In this document: piece by piece, positions 36,547 to 46,020 of the stretch
Numbering within the stretch: the first letter of the stretch is position 1
Layout: the number at the start of each line of letters is the position of its first letter
Assembly: GCF_008801475.1 (NCBI RefSeq)
Contig: NZ_VZPP01000004.1
Coordinates: 124,001 to 188,000 of the forward strand
Source: Pseudomonas moorei
Lineage (GTDB): Bacteria > Pseudomonadota > Gammaproteobacteria > Pseudomonadales > Pseudomonadaceae
Length of the DNA stretch: 64,000 nt
Direction: 5' to 3'
The notes under the pieces: model-generated
Seen by the model: the letters and a program-made list of their open reading frames with translations, nothing else
Told to the model about the DNA's origin: nothing
The model's database searches: none
Program-made: the position numbers and the translations under genes

Positions 36547-37713
36547 ATGAATCTTCACGAGTATCAGGGTAAGCAGCTGTTCGCTGAGTACGGCCTGCCA
36601 GTATCCACCGGTTACGCGGTAGACACCCCGGAAGCAGCGGCAGAAGCTTGCGACAAAATCGGCGGCAGCGAGTGGGTTGTCAAAGCCCAGGTTCACGCCG
36701 GTGGTCGCGGTAAAGCGGGCGGCGTCAAGCTGGTTCGCAACAAAGAAGACGCCAAAGCCTTCGCACAGCAGTGGCTGGGCAAGCGTCTGGTGACTTACCA
36801 GACTGACGCCAATGGTCAGCCAGTCACCAAGATCCTGGTTGAATCGTGCACTGATATCGCTAAAGAGCTGTACCTGGGCGCTGTCGTTGACCGTTCGAGC
36901 CGCCGCATCGTGTTCATGGCTTCCACCGAAGGTGGCGTGGACATCGAGAAAATCGCTCACGACACTCCAGAAAAAATTCTGAAAGCCACTATCGATCCAC
37001 TGGTTGGCGCTCAGCCGTTCCAGGGTCGCGAGCTGGCATTCCAGTTGGGTCTGGAAGGCAAGCAAGTTGCCCAGTTCGCCAAGATCTTCGTAGGTCTGGC
37101 CAAACTGTTCCAGGATCACGATCTGGCCCTGCTGGAAGTGAACCCGCTGGTGATCAAGGCTGACGGCGATCTGCACTGCCTGGACGCCAAGATCAACATC
37201 GACGCCAACGCCATGTACCGTCAGCCTAAGCTGAAGACTTTCCACGATCCGTCGCAAGACGATCCGCGCGAAGCGCACGCTGCCAAGTTCGAACTGAACT
37301 ACGTGGCACTGGAAGGCAACATCGGCTGCATGGTCAACGGTGCCGGCCTGGCCATGGGTACCATGGACATCGTCAACCTGCACGGCGGCAAGCCAGCCAA
37401 CTTCCTCGACGTAGGTGGTGGTGCTACCAAAGAGCGCGTGACCGAAGCCTTCAAGATCATCCTGTCCGACACCAACGTCGCTGCAGTACTGGTCAACATC
37501 TTCGGCGGCATCGTTCGTTGCGACATGATTGCCGAAGGCATCATCGGCGCCGTGAAAGAAGTCGGCGTGAAAATCCCGGTTGTTGTTCGCCTTGAAGGCA
37601 ACAACGCTGAGCTGGGCGCTAAAGTACTGGCAGAAAGCGGTTTGAACATCATCGCTGCTACCAGCCTGACCGACGCTGCTCAACAAGTTGTCAAAGCTGC
37701 GGAGGGCAAATAA
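36547..37713 (+). CDS. sucC: Succinyl-CoA synthetase beta subunit
   Basis: A 388-residue ADP-forming beta subunit, which binds nucleotide and succinate. [20 protein letters not shown] is the canonical N terminus, followed by an ATP-grasp domain ([19 protein letters not shown]) and the C-terminal CoA-ligase domain with [19 protein letters not shown]. Length is normal. It overlaps sucD by one base (TAATG), a tight two-gene unit that finishes the TCA block. Confidence 0.98.
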   Translation: MNLHEYQGKQLFAEYGLPVSTGYAVDTPEAAAEACDKIGGSEWVVKAQVHAGGRGKAGGVKLVRNKEDAKAFAQQWLGKRLVTYQTDANGQPVTKILVESCTDIAKELYLGAVVDRSSRRIVFMASTEGGVDIEKIAHDTPEKILKATIDPLVGAQPFQGRELAFQLGLEGKQVAQFAKIFVGLAKLFQDHDLALLEVNPLVIKADGDLHCLDAKINIDANAMYRQPKLKTFHDPSQDDPREAHAAKFELNYVALEGNIGCMVNGAGLAMGTMDIVNLHGGKPANFLDVGGGATKERVTEAFKIILSDTNVAAVLVNIFGGIVRCDMIAEGIIGAVKEVGVKIPVVVRLEGNNAELGAKVLAESGLNIIAATSLTDAAQQVVKAAEGK

Positions 37714-38594
37714 TGAGCGTCCTGATCAATAAAGACACCAAAGTTATCTGCCAGGGTATTACCGGTTCGCAAGGTAGTTTCCACACCCAGCAAGCCATCG
37801 AGTACGGCACCAAGATGGTTGGTGGTGTAACTCCAGGCAAAGGCGGCACCGAGCACCTGGGTCTGCCAGTGTTCAACACCGTGAAAGACGCTGTAGCTGC
37901 CACTGGCGCCACCGCCAGCGTGATCTACGTTCCGGCTCCTTTCTGCAAGGACTCGATCCTGGAAGCTGCTTTCGGCGGCATCAAGCTGATCGTTTGCATC
38001 ACCGAAGGCATTCCTACCCTGGACATGCTGGACGCTAAAGTTAAGTGCGACGAGCTGGGTGTAATCCTGATCGGCCCTAACTGCCCAGGCGTGATCACTC
38101 CAGGCGAATGCAAGATCGGCATCATGCCAGGTCACATTCACTTGCCAGGCAAGGTCGGTATCGTTTCCCGTTCCGGCACCCTGACCTACGAAGCTGTGAA
38201 GCAAACGACTGACGCCGGTTTCGGTCAGTCGACTTGCGTCGGCATCGGTGGTGACCCGATCCCGGGTTCGAACTTCATCGACATCCTGAAGCTGTTCCAG
38301 GAAGACCCGAAGACCGAAGCGATCGTGATGATCGGCGAGATCGGCGGTTCGGCTGAAGAAGAAGCGGCTGCCTACATCAAGGCACACGTGACCAAGCCGG
38401 TTGTTTCCTACATCGCTGGTGTGACTGCTCCTCCGGGCAAGCGCATGGGCCATGCTGGCGCAATCATCTCTGGCGGCAAAGGCACTGCAGACGAGAAATT
38501 CGCTGCTCTGCAAGACGCAGGCGTTAAAACCGTGCGTTCGCTGGCAGACATCGGCAAGGCCCTGGCCGAGCTGACTGGCTGGGCTGTCAAGTAA
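37713..38594 (+). CDS. sucD: Succinyl-CoA synthetase alpha subunit
   Basis: A 293-residue subunit that binds CoA and carries the phosphohistidine. [20 protein letters not shown] (about 13-32) is the CoA-binding loop, and [20 protein letters not shown] carries the phosphorylated His. [20 protein letters not shown] is the family signature. It overlaps sucC by one base. An intrinsic terminator follows. Confidence 0.98.
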   Translation: MSVLINKDTKVICQGITGSQGSFHTQQAIEYGTKMVGGVTPGKGGTEHLGLPVFNTVKDAVAATGATASVIYVPAPFCKDSILEAAFGGIKLIVCITEGIPTLDMLDAKVKCDELGVILIGPNCPGVITPGECKIGIMPGHIHLPGKVGIVSRSGTLTYEAVKQTTDAGFGQSTCVGIGGDPIPGSNFIDILKLFQEDPKTEAIVMIGEIGGSAEEEAAAYIKAHVTKPVVSYIAGVTAPPGKRMGHAGAIISGGKGTADEKFAALQDAGVKTVRSLADIGKALAELTGWAVK

Positions 38595-38623
38595 GCTTCG
38601 CGCTTAACTGACGCTTCACCAAG

Positions 38624-38650
38624 CAAAGGCCACCTTCGGGTGGCCTTTGT
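38624..38650 (+). terminator. Terminator-like hairpin after sucD
   Basis: CAAAGGCCACC and GGTGGCCTTTG are 11-bp arms around a TTCG tetraloop. The following T run is short (TTTGTCGCTT), so release may be incomplete, but this is the clear end of the suc genes. Confidence 0.85.
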
Positions 38651-38683
38651 CGCTTCTGGTTCTTGGAAATGCTCGAGGCCTTT

Positions 38684-38711
38684 GTGGCGGGGGAGCAAGC
38701 TCCCTCGCCAC
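38684..38711. repeat. Perfect hairpin repeat, GAGGGAGC class
   Basis: GTGGCGGGGGAGC and GCTCCCTCGCCAC surround AA, the same element as at 12478-12505 with one base changed in the left arm. It lies 35 bp after the sucD terminator. Confidence 0.85.
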
Positions 38712-38740
38712 AGGGGTTTAGTGGAAAAATATAGGCGTAA

Positions 38741-38762
38741 ACACGACACGGAAATGTCGTGT
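38741..38762. promoter_or_regulatory. Inverted repeat upstream of brnQ
   Basis: ACACGACA and TGTCGTGT pair exactly around CGGAAA, about 190 bp before the brnQ start. Function unknown; an operator or leader hairpin is possible. The rest of the 357-bp sucD-brnQ gap holds the terminator and REP noted separately, and no clear promoter. Confidence 0.4.
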
Positions 38763-38951
38763 ATCGGATAGTTCGCCCCTTAACAGTGCGCTTCACGCGC
38801 AAATTCGTTAGGATACGCGCCATTTTTGCGTCCGCGGCCCACAAGGCAGCGACGCGCTAAACGGGTCAGTCTCATACGGACCGACAGCATTTCCCTCACC
38901 CATAGGGAAATCCCTCTCTAAATTCCGATTCAGTAGTGTGGTATTTCCTTA

Positions 38952-40265
38952 ATGAAAGTGTTGAAAGGCCAGGACATCCTGGCACTTGGTTTTATGACGT
39001 TTGCCCTGTTTGTCGGGGCCGGCAACATCATCTTCCCACCTATCGTCGGTTTGCAGTCCGGGCCTAATGTCTGGATGGCGGCGCTGGGTTTCCTGGTCAC
39101 CGCCGTCGGTCTGCCGGTGATCACCGTTGTCGCACTGGCCAAGGTCGGTGGTGCGATGGATGCATTGAGCAGTCCGATCGGTAAAGTCGCTGGTGGACTG
39201 TTGGCGGCTGCGTGCTATCTGGCTGTTGGTCCACTGTTCGCGACGCCACGTACCGCGACCGTATCCTTCGAAGTGGGCCTGGCGCCATTGACTGGCGAAA
39301 GCCCGCTGGCGCTGTTCCTGTACAGCTCGGTCTACTTCCTGCTGGTGTTCTTCATCTCCCTGTACCCCGGGCGTTTGCTGGACACGGTCGGGCGCTTCCT
39401 CGCGCCCTTGAAGATCATTGCCCTGGCGGTGCTGGGCATCGCGGCATTCGCCCTGCCGGCCGGTGACATCGGGCATGCAACGCCCGAATACGTTGCGGCG
39501 CCATTCTCCCAAGGCTTCATCAATGGTTACCTGACCATGGATACCCTGGGCGCATTGGTGTTCGGCATTGTCATCGTCAATGCCATCCGCTCCCGTGGCG
39601 TCGAATCGCCGGCCCTGATCACCCGCTACGCGATCATTGCCGGCTTGATTGCCGGTGTGGGGCTGGCGCTGGTTTATGTCAGCCTGTTCCGTCTGGGTTC
39701 GGGCAGCCATGAAGTGGCGGCCGGTGCTACCAACGGTGCGGCGGTACTGCATGCCTACGTACAACACACCTTTGGCTCCCTCGGCAGCGGTTTCCTTGCG
39801 GTACTGATTTCTCTGGCGTGCCTGGTGACCGCGGTTGGCCTGACCTGCGCCTGCGCTGAGTATTTCAGTCGTGTACTGCCACTGTCCTACAAGACGCTGG
39901 TCATCATCCTGGCTGCGTTTTCCCTGTTGGTGTCCAACCTGGGCCTCACCAAGCTGATCGCGTTCTCGATCCCGGTGCTGACGGCGATCTACCCGCCGTG
40001 CATCGCCCTGGTGGCGCTGAGCTTCTGCAAGGACTTCTGGCACGAGCAAGGCCGCATTGTCGGCCCGGTGATGCTGGTGTCGTTCATTTTCGGCCTGATC
40101 GACGCCCTCAAGGGCGCGGGTCTTGCGGATTGGATGCCTTCCCAATTGGCCCACTTGCCGCTGAGCGAGCAAGGGCTGGCCTGGCTGGTGCCTTCGGTGA
40201 TGACCCTGGTGGTCGCCGTGGTCTGTGACCGTATGTTGGGCAAGCGCCAGGAAGCCCTGGCCTAA
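38952..40265 (+). CDS. brnQ: Branched-chain amino acid:sodium symporter (BraB/BrnQ)
   Basis: A 437-residue permease of the LIVCS family, importing leucine, isoleucine and valine with sodium. [20 protein letters not shown] then [13 protein letters not shown] at the N terminus is the signature, and [20 protein letters not shown] (about 92-111) is the second. About 12 helices are visible. In P. aeruginosa the gene braB lies in the same place after sucD. A strong terminator follows. ATG 38952 is supported by the consensus N terminus rather than by a strong ribosome site (TTTCCTTA precedes it). Confidence 0.95.
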   Translation: MKVLKGQDILALGFMTFALFVGAGNIIFPPIVGLQSGPNVWMAALGFLVTAVGLPVITVVALAKVGGAMDALSSPIGKVAGGLLAAACYLAVGPLFATPRTATVSFEVGLAPLTGESPLALFLYSSVYFLLVFFISLYPGRLLDTVGRFLAPLKIIALAVLGIAAFALPAGDIGHATPEYVAAPFSQGFINGYLTMDTLGALVFGIVIVNAIRSRGVESPALITRYAIIAGLIAGVGLALVYVSLFRLGSGSHEVAAGATNGAAVLHAYVQHTFGSLGSGFLAVLISLACLVTAVGLTCACAEYFSRVLPLSYKTLVIILAAFSLLVSNLGLTKLIAFSIPVLTAIYPPCIALVALSFCKDFWHEQGRIVGPVMLVSFIFGLIDALKGAGLADWMPSQLAHLPLSEQGLAWLVPSVMTLVVAVVCDRMLGKRQEALA

Positions 40266-40309
40266 GCTTATCCGGCCCGTCACAAGCAGGCCGATCGAGC
40301 AGGAAACCG

Positions 40310-40346
40310 AAATGCCCCGTATCAATCGATACGGGGCATTTTTTAT
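40310..40346 (+). terminator. Intrinsic terminator after brnQ
   Basis: AAATGCCCCGTATC and GATACGGGGCATTTTTT form a long exact stem with an AATC loop and a T run. Confidence 0.93.
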
Positions 40347-40400
40347 GGGGGAATGCGGTGCCTTTTCTTCTGCGCTAACGTCGAAGGGTTGCTCAATCCA

Positions 40401-40505
40401 CTTGTAGGGGCGAGCTTGCTCGCGAAGAACCTCAGAGCAACGCGTTTATCCAGAAAACACGCGCCACTATTCGCGTCCTTCGCGAGCAAGCTCGCTCCTA
40501 CAAGG
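40401..40505. repeat. REP pair, TGTAGGGGCGAGC class
   Basis: CTTGTAGGGGCGAGCTTGCT and GAGCAAGCTCGCTCCTACAA face each other with about 60 bp between. Sequence differs from the GTGGGAGC class, so two REP classes are present in the window. Confidence 0.85.
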
Positions 40506-40542
40506 GATACGGTGTCCCTGCCACTACATCACAAGGACCTGC

Positions 40543-41280
40543 ATGTCGTTCATCCAAGCCAACCTGATCCACATCCTCGCTGCCCTCTGGTTTGTTATCT
40601 GCTGGGGGGGCTACACCCGGTACGCGACATGGAAGGGCCGCGATACCGCGTGCCTGGCCAGCGTGCTGCACCTGTATCGTGAAGACTGGATGCGCCGCAT
40701 GTTGCTGCGCGATAACCGCATTGCCGATGCCAGCGTGATTGGTAACCTGGAGCGCAATGCATCGTTTTTCGCTTCGAGCACGCTGATTATCCTGGCCGGT
40801 ATTCTCACGGTACTCGGCGCTTCGGAAAGGGCGTTGTCACTGCTGGCGGATATCCCGATGGTACAGCAGGCTTCCCAGGGGATGTCGGAAATCAAGTTGC
40901 TTTGCCTGGCGCTGGTGTTCGTCTACGCGTTCTTCACGTTCAGCTGGTGCATGCGCCAATACAACTTTGCGGCCGTTCTGGTGGGGTCGGCCCCCATGGT
41001 CGGTGAGCGCCAGGTGTCCGAACAGGAGCGCAAGGCTTTTGCGGCCCGGGCTGCCCGGGTTATTTCCATGGCGGCCAACCAGTTCAACTTTGGCCTGCGT
41101 TCTTATTATTTCGGGATGACCATGTTGGCCTGGTTCGTCAGCCCCTGGTTGTTCATGTTGATGAGTGCCGGTGTCGTGTTTGTGCTGTATCGCCGGGAGT
41201 TTCACTCCGACGTTCTCGACGTGATGGTCTATACCCCTACAGAGGCACCGTTGCCCGAGGTGAATAAAGAGGCTGCTTGA
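40543..41280 (+). CDS. DUF599 family membrane protein
   Basis: A 245-residue DUF599 protein with about four hydrophobic helices (residues 8-27, 74-95, 118-140, 205-235) and the signature YTRYATWKGRDTACLASVLH (about 24-43) and MAANQFNFGLRSYYFGMTML (about 190-209). Function of the family is unknown. The stop (TGA at 41278-41280) overlaps the start of the next gene, so the two are probably an operon. ATG 40543 follows ACAAGGACCT. Confidence 0.8.
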   Translation: MSFIQANLIHILAALWFVICWGGYTRYATWKGRDTACLASVLHLYREDWMRRMLLRDNRIADASVIGNLERNASFFASSTLIILAGILTVLGASERALSLLADIPMVQQASQGMSEIKLLCLALVFVYAFFTFSWCMRQYNFAAVLVGSAPMVGERQVSEQERKAFAARAARVISMAANQFNFGLRSYYFGMTMLAWFVSPWLFMLMSAGVVFVLYRREFHSDVLDVMVYTPTEAPLPEVNKEAA

Positions 41281-41681
41281 TGAGTATTCCATTCTGGTGT
41301 GTGTTTATCAGTGCCTTGCTGATTTATATCGCGCGAATACCCGTGACCAAGGCTATGAAGGAGCAGGGCGGTTACAACAATCACCTGCCGCGCCAGCAGC
41401 AGGGGCAACTGACTGGCTTGGGGGCTCGTGCGTTGGCGGCTCACCAGAATAGTTTTGAAGCCTTCATATTGTTTGCAGTGGGTGTGCTGATGGCGCACAC
41501 CACGCAAACGGCGGGATGGCTCATTGATTGGCTGGCGATCATCTTTGTCATCTCGCGAGTGATCTATTTGCTGTGTTACTGGAAAGATCTGACATGGCAG
41601 CGCAGCCTGGTTTGGCTGGTGGGATTGGTCTGTTCGCTATTGCTGATGATTAGTCCGACTTTTCGAACGATTTTGCTCTAA
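41280..41681 (+). CDS. MAPEG family membrane protein
   Basis: A 133-residue MAPEG-type (eicosanoid/glutathione metabolism) protein with four helices; bacterial members are uncharacterised membrane proteins. LGARALAAHQNSFEAFILFA (about 49-68) is the family signature segment. It starts with the ATG that overlaps the DUF599 stop. No catalytic role can be assigned. A terminator lies about 30 bp downstream. Confidence 0.82.
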   Translation: MSIPFWCVFISALLIYIARIPVTKAMKEQGGYNNHLPRQQQGQLTGLGARALAAHQNSFEAFILFAVGVLMAHTTQTAGWLIDWLAIIFVISRVIYLLCYWKDLTWQRSLVWLVGLVCSLLLMISPTFRTILL

Positions 41682-41710
41682 CGAGGTTATGGCTAATCAT
41701 ATTGCAGGCA

Positions 41711-41740
41711 AAAAAAACCCGCACTTGGCGGGTTTTCTTT
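41711..41740. terminator. Bidirectional intrinsic terminator
   Basis: AAAAACCCGC and GCGGGTTTT form the stem around ACTTG bases with A and T runs on both sides. It serves the MAPEG gene (+) and the small lipoprotein gene (-). Confidence 0.88.
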
Positions 41741-41758
41741 ATCACGCTAAAAACCGTT

Positions 41759-41995
41759 TCAGTTTTTAGGCGCGGCTTCTTTTGCCGCTGCTTCGTTCGA
41801 TTCAGCCTGAGCTTTGGCAGCTTCAGCGTTTTCTTTCGCAGCGTCGTTCACTTTATCCTGAGCTTTGTTCATGTCTTGCTGAGCTTGCTCAGCATGTTTG
41901 GCGGCATCTTGAGCTTTGTCCTCGGATTTTTTATCGCAGGCAGCGAGACCGAGGGAAGCGGTCAACATCAAGGCAATAGCTAAAGTCTTACGCAT
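41759..41995 (-). CDS. Small Ala/Lys/Glu-rich helical lipoprotein
   Basis: A 78-residue protein with a lipobox LAAC (Cys20) after a typical signal (MRKTLAIALMLTASLGLAAC) and an acidic/basic Asp at +2, which can favour inner-membrane retention. The rest is a low-complexity amphipathic helix, KAQDAAKHAEQAQQDMNKAQ then NDAAKENAEAAKAQ, with heptad-like spacing suggesting a coiled coil, somewhat like Lpp/OprI-type lipoproteins but shorter and without their sequence. Start chosen at ATG 41995, with AAGGAGAAACACCCC upstream. Role unknown. Confidence 0.8.
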   Translation of the reverse strand: MRKTLAIALMLTASLGLAACDKKSEDKAQDAAKHAEQAQQDMNKAQDKVNDAAKENAEAAKAQAESNEAAAKEAAPKN

Positions 41996-42140
41996 GGGGT
42001 GTTTCTCCTTATGGAAAATATCTACTGGCCTTTCGAGCGCAGCCATCAAGGTTAAGTTCCTCAAAACGTTCAGATATATAAGTTTGTTCTAATGCGGAAC
42101 TTTTGCCGGGACCGTTACTTCACTGCTCGAATTTTTAAAT

Positions 42141-42638
42141 GTGAGTTTCTATCAAATGGCCGAAAACCCCGTTTTTGAGCGCGCCACACGATTCTTGTCG
42201 GCACTGCGCCATTGCCAGGTCCTTGGGCTGCGCGTTCACAGTGCCAGCAGCGAAGGGCTGACGGTGGTGCTGCCCTATAGCCCGCAAATCGTCGGAAATC
42301 CGCAAACCGGAGTCATCCATGGCGGTGCGCTGACCACACTGATGGACACCGCCTGCGGCATGTCCACCCTCTGTGTACTGCCGGAGTTCGAGGTCTGCCC
42401 GACCCTCGACCTGCGCATCGACTACATGCACGCCGCCGAGCCGAATAAAGATGTCTTCGGTTTCGCCCAGTGCTACCGCGTGACCACCGATGTGATCTTT
42501 GCCCGCGGCTTCGCCTATCAGGACGATCCAGAGCAGCCCGTTGCCCACGTGGTGGGCACCTTCATGCGGATGGGCAAGGGCATCAAGGGCGCCAAAGGCT
42601 TTGGTGGTGCGATCTCAGGAGGCGCAAAAAATGACTGA
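42141..42638 (+). CDS. Hotdog-fold thioesterase (PaaI-like)
   Basis: A 165-residue PaaI/YdiI-type thioesterase. TGVIHGGALTTLMDTACGMS (about 58-77) is the catalytic HGG segment with the acidic residue typical of acyl-CoA hydrolases. The GTG at 42141 and the in-frame ATG at 42156 (MAENPVFERA) are both possible; neither has a good ribosome site, and I keep the longer one with low weight. It overlaps the next hotdog gene by eight bases, so the two are an operon. Confidence 0.82.
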   Translation: MSFYQMAENPVFERATRFLSALRHCQVLGLRVHSASSEGLTVVLPYSPQIVGNPQTGVIHGGALTTLMDTACGMSTLCVLPEFEVCPTLDLRIDYMHAAEPNKDVFGFAQCYRVTTDVIFARGFAYQDDPEQPVAHVVGTFMRMGKGIKGAKGFGGAISGGAKND

Positions 42639-43083
42639 TTCCTTCAAGGAGCAACTGCGGCTGGCTCATGAGCGGGGCGACTATGCCGTGCTGTTGCAGC
42701 GCATTCCCTATGCCACGCTGATCGGCGTCGAATGCTCGCGGGTGGGGGACGAACTGTTGTTTCGTCTGCCGGCCAACAAGGACAACATCGGCAATCCCTT
42801 ATTGCCGGCCATCCACGGCGGAGTGATTGCCGGTTTCATGGAGCTTGCTGCTGCGCTGCACCTGCTGGTGTTCACCGGGTCGCCAGGTGTGCCGAAGATT
42901 ATCGACTTCTCCCTCGACTATCTGCGCGCCGGGCAGTTTCGCGATACCTGGGCCCGATGCCAGGTATGTCGCCAGGGACGCCGGGTCGCCAACGTCGCAA
43001 TCACCGCCTGGCAAAGTACCGAAACGGAACCCATCGCCACGGCCCGGGCACATTTCAAACTTGAGGAGCCCTTGAAATCCTGA
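42631..43083 (+). CDS. Second hotdog-fold thioesterase (PaaI-like)
   Basis: A 150-residue PaaI-type hotdog protein with PAIHGGVIAGFMELAAALHL (about 53-72) in place of the usual HGG....D block; the acidic catalytic residue is E here. FSLDYLRAGQFRDTWARCQV is the back-side strand. ATG 42631 has AGGAGGCGC upstream and overlaps the preceding gene. Two tandem paralogues suggest a heterooligomer or different chain-length preferences. Next is htpG, 80 bp on. Confidence 0.82.
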   Translation: MTDSFKEQLRLAHERGDYAVLLQRIPYATLIGVECSRVGDELLFRLPANKDNIGNPLLPAIHGGVIAGFMELAAALHLLVFTGSPGVPKIIDFSLDYLRAGQFRDTWARCQVCRQGRRVANVAITAWQSTETEPIATARAHFKLEEPLKS

Positions 43084-43163
43084 ACACCGCCCCCAACTCT
43101 GATCACATCCCGCTGCTGGCCCTCAGGGTCGCGGCTTAGCCATCTGATTGGAGTTTGATGACC

Positions 43164-45068
43164 ATGAGTGTGGAAACTCAAAAGGAAACCCTGGGCTTCC
43201 AGACCGAGGTGAAGCAACTGCTGCACCTCATGATCCATTCGCTGTATTCCAACAAGGAAATTTTCCTTCGCGAACTGATCTCGAACGCCTCTGACGCTGT
43301 AGACAAATTACGTTTCGAAGCGCTGTCCAAGCCAGAACTGCTGGAAGGCGGCGCCGAACTGAAAATCCGTGTGAGCTTCGACAAGGACGCCAAGACCGTC
43401 ACCCTCGAAGACAACGGTATTGGCATGAGCCGTGAGGATGCGATCACGCACCTGGGCACCATCGCCAAATCCGGCACCGCCGACTTCATGAAACACCTGA
43501 CCGGTGACCAGAAGAAAGACTCGCACCTGATCGGCCAGTTCGGTGTCGGTTTCTACTCTGCTTTCATCGTCGCTGACAAAGTCGACGTGTACAGCCGTCG
43601 TGCCGGCAGCGCCGCCAGCGAAGGCGTGCACTGGTCTTCCAAGGGTGAAGGCGACTTCGAAGTTGCAACCATCGATAAAGCCGAGCGCGGCACCCGTATC
43701 GTCCTGCACCTGAAATCCGGTGAAGACGAGTTCGCCGATGGCTGGCGCCTGCGCAACATCATCAAGAAGTATTCCGACCACATCGCCTTGCCGATCGAGT
43801 TGCCCAAAGAAGTGGCCGCCGTTGAAGGCGAAGAGAAGCCGGCCGCCGAATGGGAAACCGTCAACCGCGCCAGCGCCCTGTGGACCCGTCCGCGTACCGA
43901 GATCAAGGACGAGGAATACCAGGAGTTCTACAAGCACATCGCTCACGACTTCGAAAATCCGCTGAGCTGGAGCCACAACAAGGTCGAAGGCAAGCTGGAA
44001 TACAGCTCGCTGTTGTACGTGCCGGCCCGTGCTCCGTTCGACCTGTACCAGCGTGAAGCGCCGAAAGGCCTGAAGCTGTACGTGCAGCGTGTGTTCGTCA
44101 TGGACCAGGCTGAGTCGTTCCTGCCGCTGTACCTGCGCTTCATCAAGGGTGTGGTCGACTCCAATGACCTGTCGCTGAACGTGTCGCGGGAAATCCTGCA
44201 GAAAGACCCGATCATTGACTCCATGAAGTCGGCGCTGACCAAGCGCGTTCTGGACATGCTGGAAAAACTGGCGAAGAACGAGCCTAAGCAATACAAAGGC
44301 TTCTGGAAAAACTTCGGCCAGGTCATGAAAGAAGGTCCGGCAGAAGACTTCGCCAACAAAGAGAAAATCGCTGGCCTGCTGCGGTTCGCATCGACCAACG
44401 GTGACGACGGCGAGCAAGTGGTGGGTCTGGCCGATTACCTGGCTCGCGCCAAGGAAGGTCAGGACAAGATCTACTACCTGACCGGCGAAACCTACGCGCA
44501 GGTCAAGAACAGCCCGCACCTGGAAGTCTTCCGCAAGAAAGGCATCGAAGTGCTGCTGCTGACCGACCGTATCGACGAGTGGCTGATGAGCTACCTCAAC
44601 GACTTCGACGGCAAGAGCTTTGTTGACGTGGCACGCGGTGACCTGGACCTGGGCAACCTGGATTCGGAAGAGGACAAAAAGGCCGCGGAAGAAGTCGCCA
44701 AGTCCAAGGAAGGTCTGGTTGAGCGTCTGAAAACTGCGCTGGGCGAATCCGTTGCCGAAGTTCGGGTTTCCCATCGCCTTACCGATTCCCCTGCGATTCT
44801 GGCCATCGGCGAGCAGGACCTGGGCCTGCAAATGCGTCAGATCCTGGAAGCCAGCGGGCAGAAGGTTCCGGATTCGAAACCGATCTTCGAATTCAACCCG
44901 GCTCACCCGCTGATCGAGAAGCTCGACAACGAGCAGAGCGACGAACGCTTCGGCGACCTGTCGCACATCCTCTTCGATCAGGCGGCCCTGGCGGCCGGCG
45001 ACAGCTTGAAGGATCCGGCGGCGTACGTGCGTCGTCTGAACAAGCTATTGGTTGAGCTGTCGGCTTAA
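43164..45068 (+). CDS. htpG: Chaperone HtpG (bacterial Hsp90)
   Basis: A 634-residue Hsp90. The N-terminal ATPase domain shows [31 protein letters not shown], and [15 protein letters not shown]. The middle domain holds [11 protein letters not shown] and [16 protein letters not shown] [14 protein letters not shown], and the C-terminal dimer domain is complete. ATG 43164 ([11 protein letters not shown]) matches other HtpG starts; an ATG at 43158 (MTMSVETQ) is the alternative. A heat-shock promoter was not recognised by eye in the 80-bp spacer. A strong terminator follows. Confidence 0.97.
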   Translation: MSVETQKETLGFQTEVKQLLHLMIHSLYSNKEIFLRELISNASDAVDKLRFEALSKPELLEGGAELKIRVSFDKDAKTVTLEDNGIGMSREDAITHLGTIAKSGTADFMKHLTGDQKKDSHLIGQFGVGFYSAFIVADKVDVYSRRAGSAASEGVHWSSKGEGDFEVATIDKAERGTRIVLHLKSGEDEFADGWRLRNIIKKYSDHIALPIELPKEVAAVEGEEKPAAEWETVNRASALWTRPRTEIKDEEYQEFYKHIAHDFENPLSWSHNKVEGKLEYSSLLYVPARAPFDLYQREAPKGLKLYVQRVFVMDQAESFLPLYLRFIKGVVDSNDLSLNVSREILQKDPIIDSMKSALTKRVLDMLEKLAKNEPKQYKGFWKNFGQVMKEGPAEDFANKEKIAGLLRFASTNGDDGEQVVGLADYLARAKEGQDKIYYLTGETYAQVKNSPHLEVFRKKGIEVLLLTDRIDEWLMSYLNDFDGKSFVDVARGDLDLGNLDSEEDKKAAEEVAKSKEGLVERLKTALGESVAEVRVSHRLTDSPAILAIGEQDLGLQMRQILEASGQKVPDSKPIFEFNPAHPLIEKLDNEQSDERFGDLSHILFDQAALAAGDSLKDPAAYVRRLNKLLVELSA

Positions 45069-45080
45069 CTGCGTTGTAGA

Positions 45081-45106
45081 AAAACCCGCTTCGGCGGGTT
45101 TTTTCA
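45081..45106 (+). terminator. Intrinsic terminator after htpG
   Basis: AAAAACCCGC and GCGGGTTTTTT are perfect arms with a TTCG loop. Confidence 0.93.
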
Positions 45107-45135
45107 TTCTGGTGTTTAACAATCAGGAGTCAGAA

Positions 45136-45864
45136 ATGAGCCAAATCACTGTACGTTCCGTTGCCTATCAAATTGACGGTCAGCCTTACGAAAGCCGTCT
45201 GGCTTTTGACGCCGACCTTAAGGGCCCGCGTCCGGGCCTGTTGATGGCGCCGAACTGGATGGGCGTCAGCGCTGGCGCCGAGGAAATCGCCAGGTCGGTG
45301 GCGGCCAAGGGGTACGTGGTACTGATCGCTGATCTTTACGGCCAATCGATTCGTCCACAGAACAACGATGAAGCGGGCGCGGCGATGATGCCGTTGAAGA
45401 ACGACCGTCCATTGTTGCGCAAGCGTATGCAAGCAGCGTTCGAACAGCTGCAAAGCCAGGGCGAAGTGGCCGTTGATACCTCGAAGCTGGCCACGTTCGG
45501 TTTCTGCTTTGGTGGATGCTGCGCGCTGGAGTTGGCCCGTACCGGTGCGCCGGTGAAAGCGGCAGTCTCCTTCCATGGCACCCTCGACACCCCGGACGTC
45601 AATGATGCGAAAAACATCAAGGGTAAGGTGTTGGTCCTGCATGGTGCTTCCGATCCGTTGGTGCCGAAAGAGCAACTGCCGGCGTTTGAAGAGGAAATGA
45701 ATGCCGCAGGCGTGGATTGGCAGCTGCTGAGCTACGGCGGCGCGTTCCATTCATTCACCGATCCGCATGCAAATGTGCCGGGCATGATGATGTATAACGC
45801 CAAGGTTGCTGCTCGGGCGTTTACCTCGATGCACAACTTGCTGGATGAAGTGTTCAAGGGCTGA
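45136..45864 (+). CDS. Dienelactone hydrolase family protein
   Basis: A 242-residue alpha/beta hydrolase of the dienelactone hydrolase family. The triad is Cys124 (GFCFGGCC), Asp173 (HGASDPLVP) and His205 (GGAFHSFTDP), with the Cys nucleophile typical of the family. Its substrate is unlikely to be dienelactone, because no chlorocatechol genes are in the window. Start is ATG 45136 with CAGGAGTCAGAA upstream. It is a single gene between htpG and pirin, an arrangement also seen in Pseudomonas relatives. Confidence 0.88.
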   Translation: MSQITVRSVAYQIDGQPYESRLAFDADLKGPRPGLLMAPNWMGVSAGAEEIARSVAAKGYVVLIADLYGQSIRPQNNDEAGAAMMPLKNDRPLLRKRMQAAFEQLQSQGEVAVDTSKLATFGFCFGGCCALELARTGAPVKAAVSFHGTLDTPDVNDAKNIKGKVLVLHGASDPLVPKEQLPAFEEEMNAAGVDWQLLSYGGAFHSFTDPHANVPGMMMYNAKVAARAFTSMHNLLDEVFKG

Positions 45865-45902
45865 TGTTGTCCGGCATTGGCTAATGCAGTGCCCGGGCTG
45901 GC

Positions 45903-45999
45903 CTCTTCGCGGGCAAGCCCGCTCCCACAGGAGCTGATGGCGTTCGCATAATTTGTGACTCACCTCGAACCCTGCGGGAGCTGGCTTGCCAGCGAAGGC
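45903..45999. repeat. REP pair (inverted, imperfect)
   Basis: CTCTTCGCGGGCAAGCCCGC begins the left half and CTGCGGGAGCTGGCTTGCCA the right, about 40 bp apart. It lies between the convergent DLH-like and pirin genes. Confidence 0.8.
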
Positions 46000-46020
46000 G
46001 ACCTGCCAAGCGATACAAAA

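Noticed and set aside
43308..44966. A 552-codon frame antiparallel to htpG
   Set aside because: Shadow of the biased htpG codons; no conserved motif.
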